Positions 44,837 to 54,040 are shown, numbered from the stretch's first letter. The stretch is 64,000 nt of DNA from Caldibacillus debilis DSM 16016 (GCF_000383875.1 NZ_KB912880.1:76108-140107); one strand, 5' to 3'. A program made the numbers and translations. The notes: generated from the letters alone by a model not told the origin.

Positions 44837-45595
44837 ATGGAGTACATTTACGCAGTTTTCGTCCTGTTGTACGGCATGGTTTTCGGATCCTTTTTCAATG
44901 TCGTCGGCATGCGGACGGCCAAAGGGCAATCGGTCATCCGGCCCCGTTCCTCTTGCCCGGCCTGCCGCACCCCGTTGACGTGGAAAGAGCTCGTTCCCCT
45001 CTTTTCCTATCTTTTTTTAAGGGGCCGGTGCCGGACATGCGGCGCGAAGATTTCCTTCCTTTATCCCGCAACGGAGCTTTTGACGGGGCTCCTGTTTTCC
45101 CTGTCCTACCTGCAATTCGGTTTTTCCTGGGAGTGGCTGCAAGCCCTCGTTTTCCTTTCCTTATTGATGATCGTGACCGTTTCCGACCTGGATTCCATGA
45201 TCATCCCCAACCGGGTGTTGCTCGTTTTTTCCCTTTTGTTCCTCGTCATCCGGCTGGCCGACCCGCTCGTTCCGTGGTGGGATTCCTTGGCCGGTGCCCT
45301 TCTCGGCTTTTCCGTGCTGTATCTGTTGGCCGCCGTCACCCGGGGCGGCATGGGCGGCGGCGATATCAAGCTGTTTTTCGTCCTCGGCCTGTTTCTCGGG
45401 ACGAAAAAGGTATTGCTCACCCTGTTTTTTGCTTCCTTCCTCGGGACCCTTTTCGGACTGCTGTTGATCGCCTTGAAGAAATTCCGGCGAAAAAAACCGG
45501 TGCCCTTTGCCCCCTTTATCGGCGCGGGCGCTTGGATCGCCTATCTTTACGGCGACCGGCTGCTGGCATGGTATTTGTCCACATTTCTACAATGA
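44837..45595 (+). CDS. comC: Prepilin peptidase / N-methyltransferase (ComC/PilD)
   Basis: Aspartic peptidase of family A24 that cleaves prepilin leaders and methylates the new N-terminus. The zinc-binding CPAC and CRTC pairs are near residues 40-75. The catalytic aspartates are in VSDLDSMIIPN and GMGGGDIKLF. About eight membrane helices. Length 252 aa is standard. It is the last gene of the pilus cluster and sits in the comC position next to spoIIB, so it probably also processes ComG-type pseudopilins. Confidence 0.95.
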   Translation: MEYIYAVFVLLYGMVFGSFFNVVGMRTAKGQSVIRPRSSCPACRTPLTWKELVPLFSYLFLRGRCRTCGAKISFLYPATELLTGLLFSLSYLQFGFSWEWLQALVFLSLLMIVTVSDLDSMIIPNRVLLVFSLLFLVIRLADPLVPWWDSLAGALLGFSVLYLLAAVTRGGMGGGDIKLFFVLGLFLGTKKVLLTLFFASFLGTLFGLLLIALKKFRRKKPVPFAPFIGAGAWIAYLYGDRLLAWYLSTFLQ

Positions 45596-45630
45596 TCAAT
45601 CCCTGCGGCGAAATTTCCCGAATTCCCCGA

Positions 45631-45667
45631 AGGACAAGGCGACAAAAGTCTTGTTCTTTTTTTTTCG
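45631..45667 (+). terminator. Terminator of the pilus operon
   Basis: AGGACAAG pairs with CTTGTTCT around an 11-base loop, followed by nine T. Confidence 0.8.
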
Positions 45668-45713
45668 ATCTGTGATAGGATGAAACAAAGCTTCGGAAGG
45701 GGAGGCAGGCAGT

Positions 45714-46643
45714 ATGGACAAACTTCCGGAAAAAATCGTCATCAAAATCAACGGGGAAGCAAAAAATGATTCGGAAGGCGGATCCCTTTCCCAAACGCCG
45801 GAGAAGGAAATCGCCGCAGGGAAAGCGGAGGCGCCGGCAACGGACGGACGGAAAACAAGAAAAATGCCGCCGGCGATTTGGCGCAATTCTTACCGCCCGA
45901 AAAGAAAAACGGGGACGGGCGGCCGGAAAAATGCCCCTTACCCGGCTTTCGCCGCCGTCGGAGCGGCGGTGGCCGCCGGCATTTTGATCGGCTTTTTCCT
46001 GCTGAACCTCATGCTCAAGGAAGAGCAGCCGAACCGGGAAAACGCGGCAGCCCCCAAGGAACCGGCGGCGGAGGCGGCGGAAACGGCCGAATTGCCGGAA
46101 ATGGCCTTCTATATCTTCCAAGCCGGTTATTTTAAAAATGAAGATTCCTTGAACAAGATGGTGGAAGATTTAAAGGGTAAAAATCTGTCGGCAAAAACGG
46201 TGAAGGATGCGGACCATTACCGGGTATTCATCGGGGTTGCCGATTCCTTGGAAAGGGGAAAGGAGATGCGGAAAAGCCTCTCCCTTTATTCGGAAACGTG
46301 GCCGGCGGAGGTGAAGGCGGGGGAAAAACGGATCGCCCGGCTGACCCGGGAGGAGAAAATCTTTTTGGAAAAGGCGCCGAAGATTTACAAACGGCTGGTG
46401 GAAAAAGCGGTGAGCCGGTATTTGAACTCCCCGTCCGCCGTATCCGACGCGGAGATCCTCCGGGACATGGAAGAGATCCGGGCGATGGAATTGAAAAACG
46501 AAAAGGTGCTGCGGCTGAGGAATGCCCTTGTGAACGCTTATCAGCAATGGGAAGGGTTCGAAAAAGCGGGGAAGGAAAAAGCGTGGCGGCACATCCAGGA
46601 AAACTTGACGGATTTTGTTGAAGCCTATTTTCATCTTTCATGA
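45714..46643 (+). CDS. spoIIB: SpoIIB-like SPOR-domain protein
   Basis: Septal sporulation protein of 309 aa. A cytoplasmic basic segment (1-80) is followed by one membrane helix (about 81-103), an Ala/Glu-rich linker and a SPOR-type domain (about 128-200, FYIFQAGYFKNEDSLNKMVE and YRVFIGVADS). SpoIIB of B. subtilis has this layout and occupies the same place after comC. It helps localise peptidoglycan hydrolases during engulfment. The last 100 residues are helical and not recognised. The ATG follows GGGGAGGCAGGCAGT. The extended -10 TGATAGGAT at 45673-45681 is a likely promoter. Confidence 0.85.
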   Translation: MDKLPEKIVIKINGEAKNDSEGGSLSQTPEKEIAAGKAEAPATDGRKTRKMPPAIWRNSYRPKRKTGTGGRKNAPYPAFAAVGAAVAAGILIGFFLLNLMLKEEQPNRENAAAPKEPAAEAAETAELPEMAFYIFQAGYFKNEDSLNKMVEDLKGKNLSAKTVKDADHYRVFIGVADSLERGKEMRKSLSLYSETWPAEVKAGEKRIARLTREEKIFLEKAPKIYKRLVEKAVSRYLNSPSAVSDAEILRDMEEIRAMELKNEKVLRLRNALVNAYQQWEGFEKAGKEKAWRHIQENLTDFVEAYFHLS

Positions 46644-46962
46644 GGCGGGTTCGGACTTTTCTCCCGGCAGAAGGGCGGGATTTTCCCTTTATTTCCGCGG
46701 AAAAATGAAAAGATTTAATGGAGACGTAAAGGAAAAGTAAAATTTGTGTCGTTGTTTGTCGAGGGCGGCTTTGATAGGATTATGTTACGCAATCTTTTTT
46801 CGGGAAGATCCGTGAAACGGCGGATCGGCCCGCTGCCGCAAAAGCATCGTTTTCTGTTCATCGGCGGGGCTTAACGCCTTTTTTCTTTGCCATTTTTACC
46901 TGAAAAAAACTGTAACACGGAATGCAAAGGGTATAGTAAAATCAAAGGGGAGGGAAGAGCCT
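46644..46962. other. Spacer where maf is expected; possible small transcript
   Basis: Holds no gene, although maf lies between spoIIB and radC in B. subtilis. A promoter TTGTTT-N17-TAGGAT (46752-46780, extended by TGA) and a short hairpin GGCG/CGCC at 46864-46878 with a T-run could bracket an RNA of about 95 nt (46787-46884). Confidence 0.35.
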
Positions 46963-47649
46963 ATCAAGCAAGCGCTCATGATCCGGGACGTTCCGAAAGA
47001 GGAAAGGCCGAGGGAGCGATTTATCCGGTACGGCCCGAAAAGTTTATCGAATCAGGAATTATTGGCGATTCTCCTCAGAACCGGAACAAGATCCGAATCG
47101 GTGCTTCAGCTTGCCCAGCGGCTCCTGATTCGCTTCGAAGGCTTGCATCTCCTGAAAGATGCCACCCTGGAAGAATTGACAAAAATTGAAGGGATCGGAG
47201 AAGCGAAGGCGATCCAGATTTTGGCCGCCATCGAACTGGGGAGAAGGATCGGCAATATCGCCCAGCAGGAGCGGTACGTGATTCGTTCCCCCGAAGACGG
47301 GGCAAGATATTTAATGGAAGAGATGCGTTTTCTCACCCAGGAACATTTTGTCTGCCTGTATTTGAACACGAAAAACCAGGTGATCCACAAGCAGACGGTA
47401 TTCATCGGCAGCTTGAACGCCTCCATCGTCCATCCCCGGGAAATTTTTAAAGAGGGATTGAAGCGGTCCGCCGCCTCCATCATCTGTTTCCACAATCATC
47501 CGAGCGGGGATCCCACGCCCAGCCGCGAGGATATCGACGTCACGAAAAGGCTGAAGGAATGCGGGAAGATCCTCGGCATCGAATTGCTGGACCATATCAT
47601 CATCGGCGACAGAAAATATATCAGCTTGAAAGAAAAAGGCTACTTGTAA
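46963..47649 (+). CDS. radC: RadC-family JAB/MPN protein
   Basis: Homolog of B. subtilis YsxA/RadC. An N-terminal helix-hairpin-helix region (LTKIEGIGEAKAIQILAAIE) precedes the JAB-type metalloprotein domain with HNHPSGDPTPSREDI. The family role is unsettled. The first ATG in frame is at 46978, but the ribosome site AAAGGGGAGGGAAG ends at 46958, about 20 bases away, too far. The in-frame ATC at 46963 has ideal spacing and would add IKQAL, matching the extra residues of the B. subtilis start MAALMIRD. Initiation at ATC is therefore possible. Confidence 0.9.
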   Translation: MKQALMIRDVPKEERPRERFIRYGPKSLSNQELLAILLRTGTRSESVLQLAQRLLIRFEGLHLLKDATLEELTKIEGIGEAKAIQILAAIELGRRIGNIAQQERYVIRSPEDGARYLMEEMRFLTQEHFVCLYLNTKNQVIHKQTVFIGSLNASIVHPREIFKEGLKRSAASIICFHNHPSGDPTPSREDIDVTKRLKECGKILGIELLDHIIIGDRKYISLKEKGYL

Positions 47650-47660
47650 CACTAGGATTT

Positions 47661-47690
47661 TTGGCAAGTCTCATGTATAATAATTATTAT
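47661..47690 (+). promoter_or_regulatory. mreB promoter
   Basis: TTGGCA at 47661-47666 and TATTAT at 47685-47690 are 18 bases apart in an AT-rich gap after radC. Confidence 0.5.
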
Positions 47691-47799
47691 GGATTTTTCA
47701 TCTTTTTGACCGAAACAGGAATACTTTTTCCCAAAAGCGCAAATGCAGTCAGAAAGCGTGCATCATGAGAAAATTGGATCGGAAAGGGAGATACGGACA

Positions 47800-48822
47800 A
47801 TGTTCGGATTAGGCACCAAAGATTTGGGAATCGATTTGGGAACAGCCAATACCCTCGTCTATATAAAAGGGAAAGGAATTGTCGTGAGGGAGCCCTCCGT
47901 CGTGGCCATCCAAACGGATACGAAGCAGATCGTCGCCGTCGGGAACGATGCGAAAAACATGATCGGCAGAACCCCGGGGAACGTGGTCGCATTAAGGCCG
48001 ATGAAGGACGGGGTGATCGCCGACTATGAAACGACGGCGAAGATGATGAAGTATTTCATCAACCGGGCGTTGAAAGGGAAGAACGGTTTTGGCCGCAAAC
48101 CGTACGTGATGGTGTGCGTTCCTTCGGGAATCACCGCCGTGGAAGAGCGGGCGGTGATCGATGCGACCCGCCAGGCCGGGGCGCGGGATGCTTACACGAT
48201 CGAGGAACCCTTTGCCGCCGCCATCGGGGCGGACCTGCCCGTCTGGGAGCCGACCGGGAGCATGATTGTGGACATCGGGGGAGGCACGACGGAAGTAGCC
48301 ATCATCTCCCTCGGGGGGATCGTCACGAGCCAGTCGATCCGCGTCGCCGGCGACGAAATGGACGAGGCGATCATCAATTACATCCGGAAAAATTACAATT
48401 TGCTGATCGGTGACCGTACGGCGGAGACGATCAAATTGGAGATCGGTTCGGCAGGCATGCCCGAAGGCATCGGAAGCATGGAGATCCGCGGCCGGGATCT
48501 CGTCACCGGCCTTCCGAAAACGATCGAAATCACGGCCGAGGAGATCGCCCAAGCCCTCCATGATACGGTGTACGCCATCGTGGAAACGGTCAAGCTGACG
48601 CTGGAAAAGACGCCGCCCGAATTGGCGGCCGACATCATGGACCGGGGCATCGTTTTGACCGGGGGAGGCGCCCTGTTGAGAAATTTGGATAAAGTGATCA
48701 GCGATGAAACGAAGATGCCGGTTTTAATTGCGGAAAATCCGCTGGATTCGGTGGCCATCGGCACCGGGAAGGCCCTCGAAAATATCGACCTGTTCAAAAA
48801 CAAGGTCAGAAACTCGCGGTGA
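47800..48822 (+). CDS. mreB: Cell shape-determining protein MreB
   Basis: Actin homolog that guides lateral wall synthesis. The family start [20 protein letters not shown] contains the phosphate-1 loop. The phosphate-2 [18 protein letters not shown] and the late adenosine motif [11 protein letters not shown] are intact. The ATG at 47800 follows GAAAGGGAGAT. Length is 340 aa. It heads mreBCD-minCD. Confidence 0.98.
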   Translation: MFGLGTKDLGIDLGTANTLVYIKGKGIVVREPSVVAIQTDTKQIVAVGNDAKNMIGRTPGNVVALRPMKDGVIADYETTAKMMKYFINRALKGKNGFGRKPYVMVCVPSGITAVEERAVIDATRQAGARDAYTIEEPFAAAIGADLPVWEPTGSMIVDIGGGTTEVAIISLGGIVTSQSIRVAGDEMDEAIINYIRKNYNLLIGDRTAETIKLEIGSAGMPEGIGSMEIRGRDLVTGLPKTIEITAEEIAQALHDTVYAIVETVKLTLEKTPPELAADIMDRGIVLTGGGALLRNLDKVISDETKMPVLIAENPLDSVAIGTGKALENIDLFKNKVRNSR

Positions 48823-48843
48823 TGCAATTAAGAGGTGTACATC

Positions 48844-49716
48844 ATGCCGCAATTTTTCACAAATAAGCGCTTGATCCTTTTATTTGTCGGGATTATTTTA
48901 CTCGTGGCGTTGATCGGTTTTTCGCTGAGGGAGAGGGATCATCTGTCATGGCCTGAGCAGTTTGTAAAAGACACTGCCGGCTTTGTGCAATATCTCGTAG
49001 CAAAGCCCGCACATTCGGTTGCGGGTTTTTTTGAAAACATCCGGGACATTCAAAACACCTACAAAGAAAACGAAGTCCTGAAAAAACATCTTGAAGAATA
49101 TGCCCAACTGAAGGTGGAAAACGACCGGCTGAAAAAGGAAAACGAAGAGCTGAAGGCGATCTTGGAAACGGAGAAGGATCTCTCTTCCGTAAAGACCATC
49201 CACGCTTCCGTCATCGCCCGGAATCCCGAACGTTGGAACGAAAGCCTCATCATCAACAAGGGGGAAGTCCACGGGATCAAAAAGGATATGGCCGTCGTCA
49301 CCGCGGGAGGCATGATCGGAAAGATTTCCAGCACCGGCAAAACCACGTCGACGGTCCAGCTTTTGACGACCCTTGACCGGACGAACCGGATCCACGTCGC
49401 CATTCAAGGGAAGAAGGATGTTTACGGTCTGGTGGGAGGCTATGACGAAGAGACGCAAATGCTTCTCGTCAAGGAAATCCCCAAGGATAAAAAAGTGAAA
49501 AAAGGGCAGAAGGTGATCACCTCCGGATTTGGCGGGGTATTTCCGAAAGGCCTTTACATAGGGGTTTTGGAAAAGGTCGAACCGGACCAATACGGCTTGA
49601 CGCAAACCGGGTACATAAAACCCGCGGCCAATTTTTACAATATCGAAAATGTGCTCGTCGTTGAGCGGCTCATGGAGATGCCCGACAACGAAGAAGACCG
49701 GGTGGACGGATCATGA
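48844..49716 (+). CDS. mreC: Rod shape-determining protein MreC
   Basis: Bitopic elongasome scaffold of 290 aa. One N-terminal helix (about 9-28) and a coiled coil (about 66-108, ENEVLKKHLEEYAQLKVEND) are followed by the double beta-barrel MreC domain (ARNPERWNESLIINKG and VQLLTTLDRTNRIHVAIQG). ATG 48844 lies at good distance from AGAGGTG; a GTG three codons upstream lies inside that site. It overlaps mreD by four bases. Confidence 0.97.
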   Translation: MPQFFTNKRLILLFVGIILLVALIGFSLRERDHLSWPEQFVKDTAGFVQYLVAKPAHSVAGFFENIRDIQNTYKENEVLKKHLEEYAQLKVENDRLKKENEELKAILETEKDLSSVKTIHASVIARNPERWNESLIINKGEVHGIKKDMAVVTAGGMIGKISSTGKTTSTVQLLTTLDRTNRIHVAIQGKKDVYGLVGGYDEETQMLLVKEIPKDKKVKKGQKVITSGFGGVFPKGLYIGVLEKVEPDQYGLTQTGYIKPAANFYNIENVLVVERLMEMPDNEEDRVDGS

Positions 49717-50249
49717 AGAAATGGCTGATCGTTCTGGTTGCCTGCCTGCTGTTTGCCGTTGACGGAAATTTTGCCAACTTTTTCCCTGGCCATCTGTTTT
49801 CCGCATACGGACTGGCTGCCCCCCGGTTTTTATTCGTTTTTATCCTGCTTGTCGCCATCTATTACGATGCGAAAACGGCCCTGGTTTACGCTGCCGTTTT
49901 CGGGCTGATCACCGATTTCGTGTTCACGGAAATTTACGGGATCTACCTGTTCTGGTATCCCGCGGCCGTTTATCTCGTTTCCAAAATCATGAAAGTCCTC
50001 CATTCCAATTGGTTCATCGTCATGGTCGTTACCCTTTTTGCCATTTCCGTTCTCGAAGGAGGCCTTTATTTGTTTTACTCCATCCTGACCCCGCTTTCCT
50101 TTTCGGCGGAAGAATTTTTCCGGTACCGATTTTTCCCCACCTTATACGTGAATCTCGTTTTCTATTTGGTTGCCGCTTTTCCGCTTCGGAAAGGATTGTC
50201 GGTGTTAAAAAGGGAAAAGGATGAGGAAAGAAGCATTTTTGATGCCTAG
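49713..50249 (+). CDS. mreD: Rod shape-determining protein MreD
   Basis: Polytopic membrane partner of MreC, 178 aa with five or six helices. The stretch FGLITDFVFTEIYGIYLFWY is the conserved core of Gram-positive MreD. The start overlaps the mreC stop. Confidence 0.95.
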   Translation: MKKWLIVLVACLLFAVDGNFANFFPGHLFSAYGLAAPRFLFVFILLVAIYYDAKTALVYAAVFGLITDFVFTEIYGIYLFWYPAAVYLVSKIMKVLHSNWFIVMVVTLFAISVLEGGLYLFYSILTPLSFSAEEFFRYRFFPTLYVNLVFYLVAAFPLRKGLSVLKREKDEERSIFDA

Positions 50250-50539
50250 TTTCGCGCACGCTGGCTGCCTTTCCCCCGGGAAAGGAGGAAAATCCGGTTT
50301 CGCCGGTTCCCGTCCCTTTCATTTTCTGTTTTTTGGCGGCTTTTCCGAATCCCGCAGGAGGAAGGCGCGGCAGGGCCTTTTCATGGTTTCCGGCCGGACG
50401 GGGGCAGAGCTCCTTTCCGGACGGCGGAAGGATGATGAAGAGGGCTGCCATTCGAGGTTTTTTGCGGCAATTGTGGCAAGGAAAAGAGGATTCACCCCGG
50501 CTTTTGTTGAAATTTATTTTGTTGAGGTGAACTTCTAGC
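50250..50539. other. Spacer between mreD and minC
   Basis: About 290 bases. I see no supported gene or strong terminator, so mreBCD and minCD are probably linked as in B. subtilis. Confidence 0.4.
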
Positions 50540-51220
50540 ATGATCAAATCGCAGAATGTGATGATAAAGGGGACAAAAGACGGGATTCTTTTGCGCTTGG
50601 ACGATTCCTGTTCCTTTCAGGATCTGATGCGCGAACTGGAAGCGAAGCTTTCCTTCCAAAGATGGGAAGAGGAAGAGTCCCATAAGATCAGCGTGCGCGT
50701 CCACACGGGGAACCGGTATTTGTCGGAGGATCAGAGGGAAGAGCTGGAGAAACTGATCCGCAGCGCCAAACATTTGATCATCGAATCGATCGAATCCGAC
50801 GTCATGCTGAAATCCGAATGGGAAAGAAAAAAAAGGGAGTCGGAGATCAGCCTCGTGAACAAAATCGTCCGTTCGGGGCAGATTTTGGAAACGCCCGGGG
50901 ATCTTCTCCTGGTTGGCGATGTCAATCCCGGCGGCGTCGTCCGCGCCGGTGGAAATATTTTTATTCTCGGGGCATTGAGCGGAACCGCCCATGCGGGCTG
51001 CTACGGAAACAGCGAGGCGGTGATTTGCGCCGCAAAGATGAATCCGTCCCAACTGCGGATTTCCGAATATGTTTCGCTCGCTTCCGACCTTGCGGGGGAA
51101 CACGGCCGCGAAACGGCATGCGCCTTTCTCGGTCCGGACAACGAGATCGTGATCGAAGGTCTGCACGCGTTAAAGGGTGTACGGCCGCAATTGAACCGTT
51201 TTATGGAAGGGGGATTCTAA
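50540..51220 (+). CDS. minC: Septum site-determining protein MinC
   Basis: Inhibitor of FtsZ assembly at the poles. The N-terminal FtsZ-binding domain (1-100) is followed by the C-terminal beta-helix that dimerises and binds MinD (about 115-215, with GDVNPGGVVRAGGNIFILGA and CYGNSEAVICA). Length 226 aa is normal. The ATG follows GAGGTGAACTTCTAGC. minD starts three bases after the stop. Confidence 0.96.
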   Translation: MIKSQNVMIKGTKDGILLRLDDSCSFQDLMRELEAKLSFQRWEEEESHKISVRVHTGNRYLSEDQREELEKLIRSAKHLIIESIESDVMLKSEWERKKRESEISLVNKIVRSGQILETPGDLLLVGDVNPGGVVRAGGNIFILGALSGTAHAGCYGNSEAVICAAKMNPSQLRISEYVSLASDLAGEHGRETACAFLGPDNEIVIEGLHALKGVRPQLNRFMEGGF

Positions 51221-51222
51221 TC

Positions 51223-52026
51223 GTGGGTGAGGCGATTGTGATTACTTCCGGAAAAGGCGGCGTCGGAAAGACGACAACTTCGGCCAATATCGGAACGGCC
51301 TTGGCGCTGCAGGGAAAGAGGGTCTGTCTTGTCGATACGGATATCGGTTTGAGGAATTTGGACGTCGTCATGGGCCTGGAAAACCGGATCATTTACGACT
51401 TGGTCGACGTGGCGCTGGAGCGCTGCAAACTTCATCAGGCGCTGATCAAGGATAAGCGCTTCGAAGACAGGCTGTATTTATTGCCCGCGGCCCAGACGAG
51501 CGATAAGACCGCCGTAACCCCGCAGCAGATGAAAAAGATCATCCAGGAACTGAAGCGGGATTTCGATTATGTGATTATCGACTGCCCGGCGGGCATCGAA
51601 CAAGGGTTTAAAAACGCGATATCCGGTGCGGACCAGGCCCTTGTCGTGACGACGCCGGAAGTTTCGTCAGTCCGGGACGCCGACCGGATCATCGGCCTTT
51701 TGGAAAAGGAAGAGATTGAACCGCCCAAATTGATCATCAACCGGATCCGCCCCCATATGGTCAAAAACGGGGATATGCTGGACATCGAGGAAATTACGAG
51801 CCATCTGGCCATCGATTTGATCGGCATCGTCGCCGATGATGAAGAAGTCATCAAAGCCTCCAACCAGGGGGAACCGATCGCCTTGAATCCCAATTCCAAG
51901 GCCGGGATCGCGTACCGGAACATCGCCAGGAGGATCCTGGGCGAATCGGTGCCGCTCCAGTCTTTGGAAAGTGAGAAAACGGGGGTCTTTACAAAAATCA
52001 AAAGATTTTTCGGCGTGAAGGCTTAA
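51223..52026 (+). CDS. minD: Septum site-determining ATPase MinD
   Basis: ParA-type ATPase that recruits MinC to the membrane. The deviant Walker A KGGVGKTT is at about residues 11-18. The sequence VDTDIGLRNLDVVMGLENRI and the Walker B-like DYVIIDCPAGIE follow. The C-terminal amphipathic membrane-targeting helix is present (FTKIKRFFGVKA). A GTG start follows GAAGGGGG. Length is 267 aa. The reading frame stays open upstream into minC by chance. Confidence 0.97.
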   Translation: MGEAIVITSGKGGVGKTTTSANIGTALALQGKRVCLVDTDIGLRNLDVVMGLENRIIYDLVDVALERCKLHQALIKDKRFEDRLYLLPAAQTSDKTAVTPQQMKKIIQELKRDFDYVIIDCPAGIEQGFKNAISGADQALVVTTPEVSSVRDADRIIGLLEKEEIEPPKLIINRIRPHMVKNGDMLDIEEITSHLAIDLIGIVADDEEVIKASNQGEPIALNPNSKAGIAYRNIARRILGESVPLQSLESEKTGVFTKIKRFFGVKA

Positions 52027-52366
52027 ATTTCCCCGGCTTGCGGCATGGCCGGGAGAACCTGCCTTTTCGCCACGGAAAAGGCGGGCTGCGGCATACCGGT
52101 TTCCCGGCCCTTTGCGGCCAGTTTCCGTCGGGTGCCGGTTTGCCGTCCCCGCTTTTTCGGCTTATCCGCGGGAAACGCCCCTTTCCGGATTTGACCGGAT
52201 GTTCCGGTCTTGGCGGGAAGGGGTTTTTTATTTCCGCCGGCTGGGCAATGTCTTTCCCGTCCTTTGGTTCCCGGTCCCTTGCCGAAGGGGTTTTCCCGCG
52301 GCCCGCGGGATTTTTCCTTCTCCGGGAAAACCGGGTTTCGGCCCGATGCCTTTTTCCCCGATTTCG
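52027..52366. other. GC-rich spacer after minD
   Basis: About 340 bases rich in CCGG-type short palindromes. A weak CCCGGC/GCCGGG hairpin lies near 52032-52052. No gene can be supported. The sigma-E promoter of spoIVFA lies at its right edge. Confidence 0.4.
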
Positions 52367-52395
52367 TCATACCCGGAAAGGACAGGTCATACACT
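52367..52395 (+). promoter_or_regulatory. Sigma-E promoter of spoIVFA
   Basis: CATACACT at 52388-52395 matches the sigma-E -10 CATACAHT at all positions. TCATACC at 52367-52373, 14 bases upstream, matches five of seven in the -35 KMATATT. spoIVFAB is a sigma-E operon in B. subtilis. Confidence 0.65.
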
Positions 52396-52423
52396 GGTAT
52401 AAAAAACAAAAGGGCTGATTTCC

Positions 52424-53158
52424 ATGGGGAACCGGAGAAAAGAATTGTTGAAAAGGATGGAGAAAAGGCGCCGGGAAATGATGCGCCGGCAAGGAAGAAC
52501 CGTCGCCCAAATGCCCGTTCCTGATTATGAAGACCCCTTTTTCGCCGGAGGAAAGGAGAAATCCTTCCTGCCCAGAAAGGAAGTTTTTCTGTTTAAAATT
52601 TTTGCCTCGGTGCTTCTCGTTTTTTTAACCGCCTTCATCTTCAAGCACCCGTCGGAAAAACTGGAACCGGTCCGCCGCGGGATCGGAAAAGCGATGGAAA
52701 CGGAATTCCGGTTCGCCGCCGTTTCCCAATGGTACGAAAAAACCTTCGGAAATCCTTTGGCTTTGCTTCCCGACGGGAACGGGAAGAAGGATTCCGCCGG
52801 GCAGTACGCCCTTCCGGCCAGCGCGCGGATCGTCGAAGGGTTTCAGCAAGATAACCGGGGTGTGATCATCCGGACGGAAAAGGAAACGCCGGTGGAGGCG
52901 ATCAAAAAAGGGGTCGTCATCTTTACCGGAGAAAAGGACAACCTCGGAAAGACGGTGATCGTCCAGCATCCCGACAATACGGAAAGCTGGTACGGGCACC
53001 TGGGTGAGATTTCCGTGCGGATCTATGAAGAGGTGGAGGCGGGGGAGGCGGTCGGCGCCGTCTCCGCCGCGGAGAATGAAGACTCGGGCGAATTCTACTT
53101 CGCCCTGAAAAAGGGCGAGCAATTCATCGACCCGATCCAGGTGATCAAATTTGAGTAA
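52424..53158 (+). CDS. spoIVFA: Stage IV sporulation protein FA
   Basis: Membrane protein of 244 aa that holds SpoIVFB and BofA in an inactive complex in the outer forespore membrane. A very basic cytoplasmic N-terminus and one membrane helix (about 52-70) precede an M23/LytM-like domain (about 135-240) with TVIVQHPDNTESWYGHLGEI. The zinc ligands of active LytM enzymes are not all present, so it is probably a non-catalytic scaffold, as in B. subtilis. The stop overlaps the start of spoIVFB. Confidence 0.93.
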   Translation: MGNRRKELLKRMEKRRREMMRRQGRTVAQMPVPDYEDPFFAGGKEKSFLPRKEVFLFKIFASVLLVFLTAFIFKHPSEKLEPVRRGIGKAMETEFRFAAVSQWYEKTFGNPLALLPDGNGKKDSAGQYALPASARIVEGFQQDNRGVIIRTEKETPVEAIKKGVVIFTGEKDNLGKTVIVQHPDNTESWYGHLGEISVRIYEEVEAGEAVGAVSAAENEDSGEFYFALKKGEQFIDPIQVIKFE

Positions 53159-54011
53159 AATCCTCCCCCTTTTCATGAAAGTGAAGATCCACCCGCTCTT
53201 TTGGCTGGTGGCCGTCCCTGCGGCCTTGACCGCCCGTTTTTACGAATTGATCCTCCTTTTCCTCCTCGTTTTTATCCATGAATGGGGCCACGCGTTGGCG
53301 GCCTCTTTTTTTTCCTGGCGGGTGAAGGCGATCCTGATCCTCCCCTTCGGGGGGTTGGTGGAAACCGATGAATTCGGGGGCCGCCCGATCCGCCAGGAAG
53401 CTTTGGTGGCCTTGGCGGGCCCGCTGCAGCACCTATGGCTGGGCGGCCTCTTTCTCGTGCTCCACCGTTTCTCCCTGTTGTCCGATGCCGACCATGCGCT
53501 GCTGCAAAAATACAATTGGATGATTTTCTTTTTCAATTGTCTGCCGGTATATCCGCTGGACGGGGGGAAGATCTTCTACCTGGCCGCCGCCCTCGTTTCC
53601 CCGTTTTTTACGGCGTTCAAGCGAACGCTCGTCTCTTCCTTCGTGATTTTGACCATCCTTTTTGCCGCCATGCTCTTTTTTGCCCCGTACCATTTCAACG
53701 GCTGGGTCATCGCCCTTTTTTTGTACGCCGTCCTGTGGAGAACTTGGAAAAATCGGAATTACATATTCCTGCGGTTTTTGCTGGCGAAATATGCCGGGGC
53801 AGACGGGGCGAAGATCGGGCGTGAAAAGGGGATCACCGCAAAGGCCAGCGAAAACATGCGGGCCGTGCTGGAAAAATTCCATCTCGGTTTCCGCCATACG
53901 GTCATTGTGAAAGGAAACGGCGAAGTGCTCGGCACTTTTGGAGAAAGGGAGCTGCTCGAGGCGTTTTTTACCGGCCCTTTTCGAAAGACGTTGAAAGATA
54001 TGCTAAAATAG
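53151..54011 (+). CDS. spoIVFB: Intramembrane metalloprotease SpoIVFB
   Basis: Site-2-type protease that cleaves pro-sigma-K. The zinc motif HEWGH has His43, Glu44 and His47; the third ligand is Asp137 in PLDGG. These positions are identical to the B. subtilis enzyme when the TTG at 53151 is used. That TTG overlaps the spoIVFA stop and has AGGTGATC upstream. Six membrane helices are followed by a C-terminal CBS-like region (about 215-285). Confidence 0.96.
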   Translation: MSKILPLFMKVKIHPLFWLVAVPAALTARFYELILLFLLVFIHEWGHALAASFFSWRVKAILILPFGGLVETDEFGGRPIRQEALVALAGPLQHLWLGGLFLVLHRFSLLSDADHALLQKYNWMIFFFNCLPVYPLDGGKIFYLAAALVSPFFTAFKRTLVSSFVILTILFAAMLFFAPYHFNGWVIALFLYAVLWRTWKNRNYIFLRFLLAKYAGADGAKIGREKGITAKASENMRAVLEKFHLGFRHTVIVKGNGEVLGTFGERELLEAFFTGPFRKTLKDMLK

Positions 54012-54040
54012 AAAGAAATTCCTGCTAAAGGTTGGTAATC

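Noticed and set aside
50818-51222. MinD with a 135-residue N-terminal extension
   Set aside because: The frame is open upstream through minC, but the extension is Arg/Gly-rich shadow sequence. The GTG at 51223 has a good ribosome site and gives the standard MinD start.
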